Notes under the pieces: model-generated
The model's input: only the letters and a program-made list of their open reading frames with translations
What the model was told of the DNA's origin: nothing
Databases searched by the model: none
In this document: positions 14,250 to 20,830 of the stretch, piece by piece
How positions within the stretch are numbered: the stretch's first letter is position 1
Layout: each line of letters opens with the position of its first letter
Position numbers and translations under genes: made by a program
DNA from: Candidatus Dormiibacterota bacterium
GTDB taxonomy: Bacteria; Chloroflexota; Dormibacteria; UBA8260; Bog-877
Length of the DNA stretch: 20,830 bases
Assembly (NCBI GenBank): GCA_003164475.1
Contig: PLTL01000389.1
Location: forward strand, 1 to 20,830
Reading direction: 5' to 3'

Positions 14250-15290
14250 GGCTGCCACCACCGGCGTCCCGCACGCCTGAGCCTCCAGGGCCACGAGCCC
14301 GAAGGACTCCGTGTGGGAGGGGACCACGACCACGTCAGCCAAGCAGTACAGGAGCGCCAAGCGATCCTGGGGCCGGGCCCCCAGGAAGCAGACCGTTCCC
14401 TGCAACCCCAACGTGTGCACCCTGGTCTCCAGCTCCCGCCTTTGGTCCACCAGTGCGCCGTCGCTGCTGACGTCCCCAACGAAGATCAGCTGGACCGGAT
14501 CCAGCACATCCTTCCGGGCTGCCAGGAGGCCGAAGGCGTCGAGCAGCGTATCCGGCCCTTTCAGCGGCTCCAACCTGCCGGCGAACAGCACCACGCGACG
14601 CCCCTCGAGCTTGAGCTTCCGCCGGAGCCGGCTCGGGTCCCGGGGCTGGAACCGGACCAGGTCGACCCCTGGCGGCGCCACCGCCAGCTGCGTTCGGCGT
14701 GCCCCGTAGAGCCGCTGCAGCGCCTGGGCCTCGCCTGGCGTGTTGGCGACCAGGCGGGCCCCTGCAGTCACAGCGCGGCGCTCTGCCAGGAGCCTGCCCG
14801 GTCCGTCCCCGTTGAAGCCGTATTGCCGCTTGACTGCGGCCAGGGTATGGGCCGTGTGGAGCCAGGGCACTCCCAGTTGGCTGGCCAGCTCGGCGGCCAC
14901 GTCGACGGTCAGCCAGTAGTGGCTGTGGACGGCGACGTAGCGCCGATCAGAGTGTCGCACGAACTCGCGGATCCCTCGGAGGTACTCCTCCCGTGTGTCG
15001 GGGAGTTGGGGCTTGGAAAGCCTCCGGCAGGGCCCGGCGTCGATCGCGACCACCCGGCTGCGGGGGCCCATGGCCTGCTCGACCGGGTCGTCGGGGTGGG
15101 TGCGGCGCACGAAGATGTCCGTATGGATTCCCCTGGCTCCGAGTTCCTCGCAAACGGCGCGAACGTAGACGTTGAGCCCGCCGTTTTCGCGCTCGCCCAG
15201 CCTTGCCAGGGGGGAGGCGTGCAGCGACAGGAAGGCGACCGTCTCCCCGGGCGTCGCGCCCGAGGCCGCCGCTGAGCGCCTCACCCGCAT
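14001..15290 (-). CDS. GT4-family glycosyltransferase, MshA-like
   Basis: Retaining glycosyltransferase of the GT-B fold that uses a nucleotide sugar donor. N-terminal HASPLARLGERENGGLNVYV resembles the opening of MshA (inositol-phosphate GlcNAc transferase) and sucrose-phosphate-synthase-like enzymes. Later come HSHYWL, AVAPPGVDLVRF, the donor-binding strand FAGRLEPLKGPD, and the EX7E motif in HTESFGLVALEA. The acceptor cannot be read from sequence; mycothiol synthesis is not supported because no mshB/C/D homologue is nearby. The ATG at 15290 overlaps the end of the upstream GNAT_6 gene by 10 bp. GTG 15284 is an alternative and has the better spacing (7 nt) from the GGGGAGG at 15292-15298. 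Coupled translation with the GNAT_6 gene is likely. Confidence 0.88.
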   Translation of the reverse strand: MRVRRSAAASGATPGETVAFLSLHASPLARLGERENGGLNVYVRAVCEELGARGIHTDIFVRRTHPDDPVEQAMGPRSRVVAIDAGPCRRLSKPQLPDTREEYLRGIREFVRHSDRRYVAVHSHYWLTVDVAAELASQLGVPWLHTAHTLAAVKRQYGFNGDGPGRLLAERRAVTAGARLVANTPGEAQALQRLYGARRTQLAVAPPGVDLVRFQPRDPSRLRRKLKLEGRRVVLFAGRLEPLKGPDTLLDAFGLLAARKDVLDPVQLIFVGDVSSDGALVDQRRELETRVHTLGLQGTVCFLGARPQDRLALLYCLADVVVVPSHTESFGLVALEAQACGTPVVAASVGGLRDVVAHGRTGYLVDGHDPAAFADAIARVLAAPPEERGRMRQAARERAESFSWERTVDLLLPEYGLAARLAAGTGPGT

Positions 15291-16321
15291 GCCTCCCCAC
15301 CAGTGGCCGATGTCAGCTGGAGGCGCCACAACGGACGGTCCTGGGCCCCGAGGTGGTACTTGTAGCCCTCGCTGCCGCGGAGCAGGTCCGCGCGGTGGCA
15401 GCCCTCCTCGAGCGCCAGCCGGATTCCTTCCGCAACGCAGATCAGCCCAGGCGAAAGCGCGGCCAACGCGGGGTCATAGCCGGAGTTGTACAGGTACCAG
15501 GTGCCAGAAACTGTGATCCCGTGGGCCGCCGCGATCAGCTCCCCACCTGCCTCTACGAACTGGATCCTGAGCCAGCCTCGTTGGTGAAGTCTCTCCGAGG
15601 AACGGCGGATGAAGGCCTCGACCTCGTCGGTCAAGAAGGCCTCCTTGTGGGACCCGCTGCGCCGAAGAAGCGCCAGGAAGGCGTCAAGTGCCGCCGCTAG
15701 GCCGAGGTCGGCCAGGGTGACCGTCCGCCACCCGGGCCGCTCGGTGTCGAGCCGGCGCAGCTTGCGGCGCAGCTCGTGGCGATCCTTCTTGTTGAGCCGC
15801 TCGGCCAGGTAGGCCTCAAAGCTGCCCTCCAACTCCACCTGTGGGCTCACCTCCTCCTGGACGAGCTCCGCCCGAAGCCCGAGTTGCTTGGCGCCGGATC
15901 GCAGCGCGCCGAGCGTCTCAGCCCCGTCGGGAAGGTAGTGGAGCTCGAGGCAGAGAGGCTCTCTGCGACCGTCCTCCGTCGGACCCCCTCCCGGGAAGAG
16001 CCAGTCCAGGGCCGCCAGCACCACCTCTTCGGCCTGGCCGGGACAGTGGACGAAACCCAGATGGTCCGACAGGTCGACACCTCCGCCGATACGGAGGAGT
16101 TGGGGCCTTGCCTCCTCGAAGTAGAGGGGAACGACACCGACCGGCCGGTCCCCAGAACGGACCACGAGGCACCGCAGCCCCAGCTTCTCACCGAAGGTCT
16201 CCCACCAGCTGTACTGCCACTCCCAGGAAAGAAATGGGTTCACTGGCGGGCCGGAGGTCTCAATCTCCTGCCACGGGGATCGGAGCAGAGCGAGGCCAGC
16301 GGTGGTCCCCACCTCCTCCAC
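15281..16321 (-). CDS. GNAT_6 (CelD/BcsL-like) acyltransferase
   Basis: 346-aa predicted cytoplasmic protein of the PF13480-type GNAT group, often called cellulose biosynthesis protein CelD and frequently found in polysaccharide clusters. Typical features are PFLSWEWQYSWWETFG near the N-terminus, the basic segment LNKKDRHELRRKLRRLD in the middle, and the C-terminal GNAT block with GGELIAAAHGI, WYLYNSGYDP, SPGLICVAEGI and LRGSEGYKYHLG. An acyl transfer to an amino sugar in an envelope glycan is the usual inference; donor and acceptor are unknown. The start is GTG 16321; no better ATG exists before the first conserved motif. Its last bases overlap the GT4 gene, and it diverges from the GT28 gene. 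Confidence 0.85.
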   Translation of the reverse strand: MEEVGTTAGLALLRSPWQEIETSGPPVNPFLSWEWQYSWWETFGEKLGLRCLVVRSGDRPVGVVPLYFEEARPQLLRIGGGVDLSDHLGFVHCPGQAEEVVLAALDWLFPGGGPTEDGRREPLCLELHYLPDGAETLGALRSGAKQLGLRAELVQEEVSPQVELEGSFEAYLAERLNKKDRHELRRKLRRLDTERPGWRTVTLADLGLAAALDAFLALLRRSGSHKEAFLTDEVEAFIRRSSERLHQRGWLRIQFVEAGGELIAAAHGITVSGTWYLYNSGYDPALAALSPGLICVAEGIRLALEEGCHRADLLRGSEGYKYHLGAQDRPLWRLQLTSATGGEACG

Positions 16322-16356
16322 CCGAAGGCCGCCGTCGCCTAGATCTGTCGCCGGTC

Positions 16357-16372
16357 GCGCCCCGAGGGGCGC
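16357..16372. promoter_or_regulatory. perfect 16-bp palindromic hairpin upstream of the GNAT_6/GT4 operon
   Basis: GCGCCCCGAGGGGCGC is a 7-bp perfect inverted repeat around GA (or 6 bp with a CGAG tetraloop). It lies 36-51 bp before the GTG of the GNAT_6 gene, in the 184-bp divergent gap shared with the GT28 gene. It could be an operator or a structured 5' leader. Nearby is the palindrome GAAATTTC (16405-16412), one of the few AT-rich spots. Confidence 0.35.
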
Positions 16373-16457
16373 TGGACATGAGGCCCCGATGCTTGCTCCA
16401 CCTTGAAATTTCGGCCCGGTGCGGCGGCTCCTTCCGCGGAGATCGGTGAGATGACTC

Positions 16458-16463
16458 TACCAT
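16458..16463 (+). promoter_or_regulatory. possible -10 element of the GT28 gene
   Basis: TACCAT (TANNNT type) lies about 43 bp before the TTG start at 16506, with AGGGAG at 16489-16494 as a likely Shine-Dalgarno. No good -35 was found. Confidence 0.25.
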
Positions 16464-16505
16464 CGCGGCCAGCGGCCAAACATCTGCCAGGGAGCCTGCC
16501 TGCGC

Positions 16506-17699
16506 TTGAACGAACCCAGTCGAGCCGATGTGCAGATCTGGACGGTGGGCACCGGAGGAGGACACCGGAGCGTGGCCCTCGCTCTCGCCCAGGCGCTGCG
16601 CGCCAGCGCCCGGGGCCAGGTGACGGTGGCTCTGGATGACCCGACGGAGATTGCCATCGGCCGGACCGCACGGCGCCTGTTCGGCGCCTACGGGCCCTTG
16701 ATCAGAACCTCGCCGGCGGCCTGGGGCATGCTCTTTCGTGGCTTCAGCCGCCCGCAGGCGGTCGCTGCCCTGGACCGCTTCCTGATCCGCCAGCTGGCGC
16801 CGGCGATGACCAAGAGGACCAGACTCCGTTCCCCGGGGGTGGTCGTCAATTGTCACCCCCTTCTGGGAAACTCCGTCCGGGCCGCGACCGCCCCCGTGGA
16901 GGGTGCGCACTCGAAGCTGGTGACCATGATGACCGACCTGGTGGGCGGCCACAGCGGCTGGCTGTCCACGGAACCGGATGCAATCTTCACCGCCACCCCA
17001 CAAGCCTCCAAGTGGTGCCGCGAACACGGGGTACCCGACAGCCTGATCCGGGAGACCGGACTCCCGGTCGATGAGCGGCTGGCACTTGGTCCGGCCGGGC
17101 CGGCCGAGCGCTCAGAGCTGCGGCGCCGGCTGGGGATCGACCCTGACCGGTTCTGCCTGCTCCTCGGAGGCGGGGCCGAAGGGGTCGGCCATCTGAGGCA
17201 GTTGGCGAGTTGGGTTGGGTCCAGCGGCCTGCCCCTGCAGCTGGTCGTCATCTGCGGCAACAACGTGCGTCTCTTGGGGTGGGTCCGCAGGCACCCGACG
17301 CCGGTTCCGACCCTCGCTCTGGAGTTCGAACCCTCGCTGACGCCGTGGCTCCGAGCGGCCGACGCCTACCTTGGCAAGCCGGGTCCCAGCACTCTCGCCG
17401 AAGCTGCCGCGGCCGGTCTGGCGCTGCTGGTGACCCAGGGGCTGCCGGGCCAAGAGGAGCACAACGACGAGGCCGTCGTCTCCGCTGGGGCAGCGGTGCA
17501 GGTTCGCCACCGTGATGAGCTGCTTGGAACACTGTCCCGCCTCTGCCGCCCCGGCGATCCCCTCCTGGGCACCCTCCAGCGGGGAGCCGTGGCTTGGTCC
17601 CGGCCTGCGGCCGCCGGGTTGGCTGCCGAAGAGATCCTCAGGCTCCTGTCGGAGGACGTGCCGGGCGGCCCGCCTCGGGCACGAACCGCAGCCGCGTGA
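16506..17699 (+). CDS. GT28 / MGDG-synthase-like glycosyltransferase
   Basis: 397-aa GT-B glycosyltransferase related to MurG, UgtP and monogalactosyldiacylglycerol synthase, predicted to add a sugar to a membrane lipid at the inner face of the membrane. The acceptor-side motif GTGGGHRSVALALAQAL is near the N-terminus. DLVGGHSGWLS, ATPQASKWCREHGVP and ETGLPVDER follow, as in MGDG synthases. The donor half has LLGGGAEGVG, VVICGNN, GKPGPSTLAEAAAAG and LPGQEEHN. The start is TTG 16506; a GTG at 16530 is the only other nearby option and would lie very close to the first motif. The 3' end overlaps the dciA gene tail-to-tail by 62 bp. With the divergent GT4/GNAT_6 pair it suggests a small glycolipid or surface-glycan locus. 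Confidence 0.88.
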   Translation: MNEPSRADVQIWTVGTGGGHRSVALALAQALRASARGQVTVALDDPTEIAIGRTARRLFGAYGPLIRTSPAAWGMLFRGFSRPQAVAALDRFLIRQLAPAMTKRTRLRSPGVVVNCHPLLGNSVRAATAPVEGAHSKLVTMMTDLVGGHSGWLSTEPDAIFTATPQASKWCREHGVPDSLIRETGLPVDERLALGPAGPAERSELRRRLGIDPDRFCLLLGGGAEGVGHLRQLASWVGSSGLPLQLVVICGNNVRLLGWVRRHPTPVPTLALEFEPSLTPWLRAADAYLGKPGPSTLAEAAAAGLALLVTQGLPGQEEHNDEAVVSAGAAVQVRHRDELLGTLSRLCRPGDPLLGTLQRGAVAWSRPAAAGLAAEEILRLLSEDVPGGPPRARTAAA

Positions 17700-17952
17700 G
17701 CGGTTTGCCCGGGACCTCGGAGTTGATCGCCTCCAGGATCTTTGCGGACTCGATCTGAAGCTGATGGGCGATGGCCGGGTGGGCGCAGGCCAGTACCAGG
17801 GCCGACCCTTCGACGGCGCAAACGCGGACGTGGGGCCGAATGAATTCCCCGCAGACCTTTGAGAAGGCCGCCTCGATCCTGGCCTGGCGGACCGGCCTGG
17901 TTCCCCCCAGCCGGCGCACAGCCCTAGGGAGGATCGAGTCTATCCCCTCCAT
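17638..17952 (-). CDS. dciA: DciA/DUF721-family protein
   Basis: Small 104-aa protein of the DUF721 family; DciA is the ancestral loader or operator of the DnaB replicative helicase in bacteria without DnaC/DnaI. The residue pattern IEAAFSKVCGEFIRPHVRVCAVEGSALVLACAHPAIAHQLQIESAKILEAIN (shown in part: IRPHVRVCAVEG, LVLACAHPAIAHQL) fits the KH-like core of the family. Position supports it: the gene follows recF in the same direction, as DUF721 genes do in many actinobacteria. Its ATG at 17952 overlaps the recF stop by 13 bp. The 3' end overlaps the convergent GT28 gene, so gyrB, the usual next gene, is absent. Confidence 0.8.
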   Translation of the reverse strand: MEGIDSILPRAVRRLGGTRPVRQARIEAAFSKVCGEFIRPHVRVCAVEGSALVLACAHPAIAHQLQIESAKILEAINSEVPGKPLTRLRFVPEAGRPARPPTGA

Positions 17953-19109
17953 TCGCCCGGCTCCCGGTAGGGCTCTGGGACCACAGTCAGCTGCCCGGCG
18001 CTGGCCTGCAGGACCTGCGCGATCGGGATATCCCTGGTGATCCCGGGGTTCTCGGTGGACGTGATCAGGGTCTGCTCCACCGCCAGCTCGTCAGAGAGCA
18101 GCTGGATGAGGCCCGCGCGGCGGTCGCGGTCGAGTTCTGAGAGCACGTCGTCCATCATCAGCAGAGGGGTCTCCCCGCCAATTGTGAGGTGCTGGCGAAC
18201 CTCCGCCACCTTGAGGGCCAGCACCAGGCTCCGCTGCTGGCCCTGGGAGGCGAACTGCCGTGCCGACCTTCCACCGAGCATGATCTCGAAGTCGTCCCGG
18301 TGGGGCCCCACCAGGCACTGCGCCCGGGCGATCTCCTCGCTGGAATTTCGTTCGATGGCGCTGCGCAGGGCCTCGGCCACCTCGGCCGCGTCTCGTGGGC
18401 CGGCCTCGCCGCCAAGACCTGGTCGATAGTCGAGCTGGAGCTCAGCCGACTCGCCGAGCCGGCCTACCGCCTCGGCCGTCACTGGCTGGATGTTCTGCAG
18501 GTAGCGCCTGCGGTCGTCCATGACGGTGGCCCCCTGCTCCACCAAGGCGTCCGTCCAGGGCCGCAGCTCGTCGGCTCTGGCGAACCCGTCGCGGACCCGA
18601 CGGAGCAGCGCACTGCGGTGTTCCACCGCCCTCCGGTAGCGCACCGCTGCCTCGGCGTACCGGGGAGAGAGCTGGCTGAGGACGACGTCCAGCATTCTTC
18701 TGCGCGGCTCCGGCCCACCCTTGACCAAGAGCAGGTCCTCGGGCCAGAAGAGGACCACCCGGAACCCCCCCAACACCTGCCGCGGCGGGACCTGCTTCCC
18801 GCCCCGCCGCATCTTGCGCAGCCACCGCTCGGAGCCCGGATAGCGCTCCGCGCGGAGCTCGAGATCAGTCTCGCCGCTGCGGTCAACAAGATGGGCCGCC
18901 ACCCCCATCCGGCTCTCCCCCCAGGCAGCGCACTCTCCCAGCGAACCAGACCGAGGAGACCGCGTCAGCGCCAACGTGGCGATCGCTTCCAGGAGGCTGG
19001 TCTTCCCCTGGCCGTTCTTGCCAATGACGAGATTGACCCCGGGGAGAAGGTCCACCGAGGCCTCGTGGAAGATCCGGAAGGAGAGCAAGCGGAGTCGGGA
19101 TACGTACAC
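17940..19109 (-). CDS. recF: DNA replication/repair protein RecF
   Basis: SMC-like ABC ATPase that acts in the RecFOR pathway, loading RecA on gapped DNA at stalled forks. 389 aa is slightly longer than E. coli RecF (357). The N-terminus VSRLRLLSFRIF is typical; Walker A is GKNGQGKT (30-37). FWPEDLLLVKGGPEPRRRMLD is the conserved RecF segment after the Walker A lobe. The ABC signature is SQGQQRSLVLALKVAE, Walker B LLMMDDVLSELD, and the D-loop/H-loop region TSTENPGI follows. The start is GTG 19109, 21 bp after the dnaN stop, with no strong Shine-Dalgarno. Gene order dnaN-recF-dciA and the tight spacing imply one operon. Confidence 0.96.
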   Translation of the reverse strand: MYVSRLRLLSFRIFHEASVDLLPGVNLVIGKNGQGKTSLLEAIATLALTRSPRSGSLGECAAWGESRMGVAAHLVDRSGETDLELRAERYPGSERWLRKMRRGGKQVPPRQVLGGFRVVLFWPEDLLLVKGGPEPRRRMLDVVLSQLSPRYAEAAVRYRRAVEHRSALLRRVRDGFARADELRPWTDALVEQGATVMDDRRRYLQNIQPVTAEAVGRLGESAELQLDYRPGLGGEAGPRDAAEVAEALRSAIERNSSEEIARAQCLVGPHRDDFEIMLGGRSARQFASQGQQRSLVLALKVAEVRQHLTIGGETPLLMMDDVLSELDRDRRAGLIQLLSDELAVEQTLITSTENPGITRDIPIAQVLQASAGQLTVVPEPYREPGEWRG

Positions 19110-19130
19110 GTGCCGGAGCCCGGCTGGGCC

Positions 19131-20261
19131 CTAGATGATCACCCTGACCGGCATGATCACGTACCGGTAGCTGTCGTCTCCAGGAGCCCTGACCAGCCCG
19201 GGCAAGAGCGTTCCGTTGAAGAGCATCTCCACCTCGGGAGAATCAATCAGGTTTAGGACATCGCTGACGTAGCGGGCGTTGAACGCGATCCCCAGGCCTG
19301 CGCCCTCGAGCGATGCGTCGACGCTGGCCACGTTGTCTCCAACCTCGTTGGTATTGGCTGAAATCACGATCTGGCCAGGCTCGCAGCGCAACTTGAGGAC
19401 GTACCCAGCGTCCCTGGCGAAGAGGGAGACCACCTTGGTTACGCGCCGGAGCTCCTCGGTGGAGGCTCTAACCACCGTCTGGGACTTGGCCGGGATGACC
19501 TTCTCGTAGCTAGGGTAGATTCCGTCGATCAATCGGGCTGTCAGCTCGTACCCGGGCAGTTGAAACTTCACCTGAGCCCGTGATGCCCCCACCGTGAGGC
19601 TCACAGTGGCGGGGCCGGAGGAGACCGGCTTGAGCAGCCTTGCGAGCTCGGAGAGAGCCCTGGCGGGGATGATCACCCCAAGCCTCTCGATCGGGACCCC
19701 GCCCTCAGCGGCGCGAATCACCCGGATGGCGAGCCGGTGCCCGTCGGTGGCAACCAGGGTCACCTCGGAGCCGACGATCTCGGTGAGGACGCCGGTGTAG
19801 ATCGGCCTCCCGTCGTCCGAGCTGGCCGCCACCACCGTCTGCTCGATCGCCGCCAGAAGGGTTTGGGGGTCCAGCTCGATGGTGTCCCCATCGGAGACGT
19901 CGGGGAGTGGGGGGAACTCGTTGGCGGCGACTCCCCGAATGTGGGCATCGAAGCGCCCGCTCTGGAGTTCAACAGTCTGGCTGGCGGCATCGAGCTGCCA
20001 GCGAAGCGGCTGCTCCGGCAATGCCGACACGAACTCGGAGAGGATCCGAGCGGGGACCGCCACCTGACCCTCCTCCTCCACCTCGGCTGCCAGCTCGTGG
20101 TGGATGGTCAGGTCAAGGTTGGTGGCGGTGAGTTCCAGAAGGCCTCCCCTGGCCTCTACCAACACGTGGTTGAGAATCGGCAGGGTCACCCGGTTGGAGA
20201 CCGCGCGGCTCACCGAGTTGAGACCAGCGCCCAATTGCTGGGGCGAGACTGTGCACTTCAC
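19131..20261 (-). CDS. dnaN: DNA polymerase III beta subunit (sliding clamp)
   Basis: Ring-forming clamp that tethers Pol III to DNA. 376 aa, three clamp-fold repeats. The N-terminus MKCTVSPQQLGAGLNSVSRA followed by LPILNHVLVEA is typical; ATDGHRLAIR is the domain 2 motif, PGYELTARLIDGIYPSYEKVIP is the conserved domain 2-3 segment, and the C-terminus ends in YVIMPVRVII, the usual clamp ending. The start is GTG 20261 with a good Shine-Dalgarno GGGAGG (20270-20275) at 8-bp spacing. recF follows 21 bp downstream. The 268-bp gap to dnaA may hold its own promoter. Confidence 0.97.
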   Translation of the reverse strand: MKCTVSPQQLGAGLNSVSRAVSNRVTLPILNHVLVEARGGLLELTATNLDLTIHHELAAEVEEEGQVAVPARILSEFVSALPEQPLRWQLDAASQTVELQSGRFDAHIRGVAANEFPPLPDVSDGDTIELDPQTLLAAIEQTVVAASSDDGRPIYTGVLTEIVGSEVTLVATDGHRLAIRVIRAAEGGVPIERLGVIIPARALSELARLLKPVSSGPATVSLTVGASRAQVKFQLPGYELTARLIDGIYPSYEKVIPAKSQTVVRASTEELRRVTKVVSLFARDAGYVLKLRCEPGQIVISANTNEVGDNVASVDASLEGAGLGIAFNARYVSDVLNLIDSPEVEMLFNGTLLPGLVRAPGDDSYRYVIMPVRVII

Positions 20262-20529
20262 TGGATTGGCCTCCCTGGCTTCAAGGGCACCCGGCCCTCA
20301 TTGTCAACAGCCCCTTGGAGTTCTTGGGTCCGATATGTAAAACCGTAGTCATAGTAGGGGAGTGAAGCGTGGGGAAACCGATCGAAGCTGATCTCGCCCT
20401 GCCGGTGCACATCCTGTGGAAAGCCGGGCTCCCGGGACCCACCCCTCCGGGAGCGAATGGTGGGGCAAGGGGTTGCTGACAGGAACCGGCGCCCGACCAC
20501 AGGGACACTGGAAAAGGTGTGCTGAGTCG
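20262..20529. promoter_or_regulatory. dnaA-dnaN intergenic region with DnaA-box-like sites
   Basis: This 268-bp gap is the longest between co-oriented genes at this end. TTGTCAACA (20301-20309) is one base off the TTGTCCACA box used in actinobacteria, and TGTGGAAAG (20415-20423) reads CTTTCCACA on the minus strand, one base off the degenerate TTWTNCACA. A short AT-richer patch lies at 20330-20355. A TTGACA on the minus strand (20303-20308) could be a -35 for dnaN but lacks a good -10. The boxes are too few to call an origin; oriC may lie upstream of dnaA, outside the window. Confidence 0.35.
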
Positions 20530-20830
20530 CTACCGGGAGTGGAGCAACTCGCGGAGGCAGCGGATGTCCTCGGAGACCTTCTGGTCCTCCTTGGCATCGG
20601 TGGCGATCTTCTCGTAGGAGTGGAGGACGGTGGTGTGGTCACGCCCTCCGAAGGCCTGCCCGATCGCGGGCAGGCTCATGGCGATCTCCTCGCGGATGAG
20701 GAACATGGCCACCTGGCGGGGGAAGACGATGTGCTTGTCGCGGCGCTTTCCCTTCATCTCCTCGACGGGGATGCCGTAGTAGTCGGCAACCGTGTCCTGA
20801 ATGAAGGGGATGCTGAGTGGTTGGGCGTCG
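20530..20830 (-). CDS. dnaA: chromosomal replication initiator DnaA, C-terminal part
   Basis: 3' portion of dnaA, running off the right edge of the window (about 99 codons visible). The segment is DnaA domain IV, which binds DnaA boxes through a helix-turn-helix: IQDTVADYYGIP (the domain IV entry helix), KGKRRDKHIVFPRQVAMFLI (basic loop and helix), and the signature FGGRDHTTVLHSYEKI, then a final helix ending in LRELLHSR and TAG. All key residues of the GRDHTTV box-recognition loop are intact. The frame is open to the window end, so the internal ATG at 20757 is not the start. dnaN follows 268 bp downstream on the same strand. Confidence 0.97.
   Translation of the reverse strand, partial: DAQPLSIPFIQDTVADYYGIPVEEMKGKRRDKHIVFPRQVAMFLIREEIAMSLPAIGQAFGGRDHTTVLHSYEKIATDAKEDQKVSEDIRCLRELLHSR

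Noticed and set aside
14001..15290. Mycothiol biosynthesis locus (MshA reading of GT4)
   Set aside because: The neighbouring acyltransferase is GNAT_6/CelD-like, not MshD-like, and no MshB or MshC is present.
17323..17335. tRNA-like T-loop sequence GTTCGAACC
   Set aside because: Lies inside the GT28 coding sequence (LEFEP) and no cloverleaf arms can be built around it.
20303..20308. TTGACA as a dnaN -35 box
   Set aside because: The hexamer 17 bp downstream (TTGAAG) matches the -10 consensus poorly, so I do not call a promoter.

Overview
The window is GC-rich bacterial chromosome, densely packed, with many GTG/TTG starts and strong G/C preference at third codon positions. Its right end is the classical replication-initiation block (dnaA, dnaN, recF and a DciA/DUF721 gene, all on the minus strand), so it lies close to oriC. 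Three genes have a TATAAT-like hexamer only 6-9 nt before the likely start codon, which suggests frequent leaderless transcription as in Actinobacteriota, Chloroflexota and their relatives. An uncultivated Terrabacteria lineage (for example Dormibacterota/Chloroflexota-like) is a reasonable guess, but this is inference from gene content and base composition only.

Layout, left to right. (1) 1-2760: a 5'-truncated NRAMP-superfamily metal transporter on plus converges on a minus-strand pair, an uncharacterised 129-aa protein followed by a PfkB-family sugar kinase. (2) 2766-3806: a plus-strand pair, a NUDIX hydrolase of ADP-ribose pyrophosphatase type and a YjbQ-family protein that lacks an ordinary start codon. 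(3) 3919-7019, minus: an EF-G2-like translational GTPase followed by a pirin-family cupin. The gap between them holds a palindromic operator-like element and a possible SD-masking pairing. (4) 7080-8726, plus: folate genes folP (with an unusual N-terminal extension) and folK. (5) 8737-10406, minus: a FemAB-type peptidoglycan aminoacyltransferase translationally coupled to an uncharacterised 210-aa protein with a Cys/His cluster. (6) 10521-13621, plus: a DUF4388 two-domain protein and a large lipoprotein with Ig-like and beta-propeller regions. (7) 13622-14000: a gap with no confident gene. (8) 14001-17699: a minus-strand GNAT_6 (CelD-like) and GT4 glycosyltransferase pair diverging from a plus-strand GT28/MGDG-synthase-like glycosyltransferase, together an envelope or glycolipid set. 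(9) 17638-20830, minus: dciA, recF, dnaN and the 3' end of dnaA.

Most of the window is housekeeping: replication, folate, translation and nucleotide clean-up, interleaved with envelope assembly genes. I found no mobile element, CRISPR array, tRNA or rRNA. I do not see a clear novel multi-gene system. The best leads are the DUF4388/lipoprotein pair, the uncharacterised partner of FemAB, the regulatory structure between the EF-G2 and pirin genes, the metal-site change in the NRAMP-like transporter and the missing start codon of the YjbQ gene.
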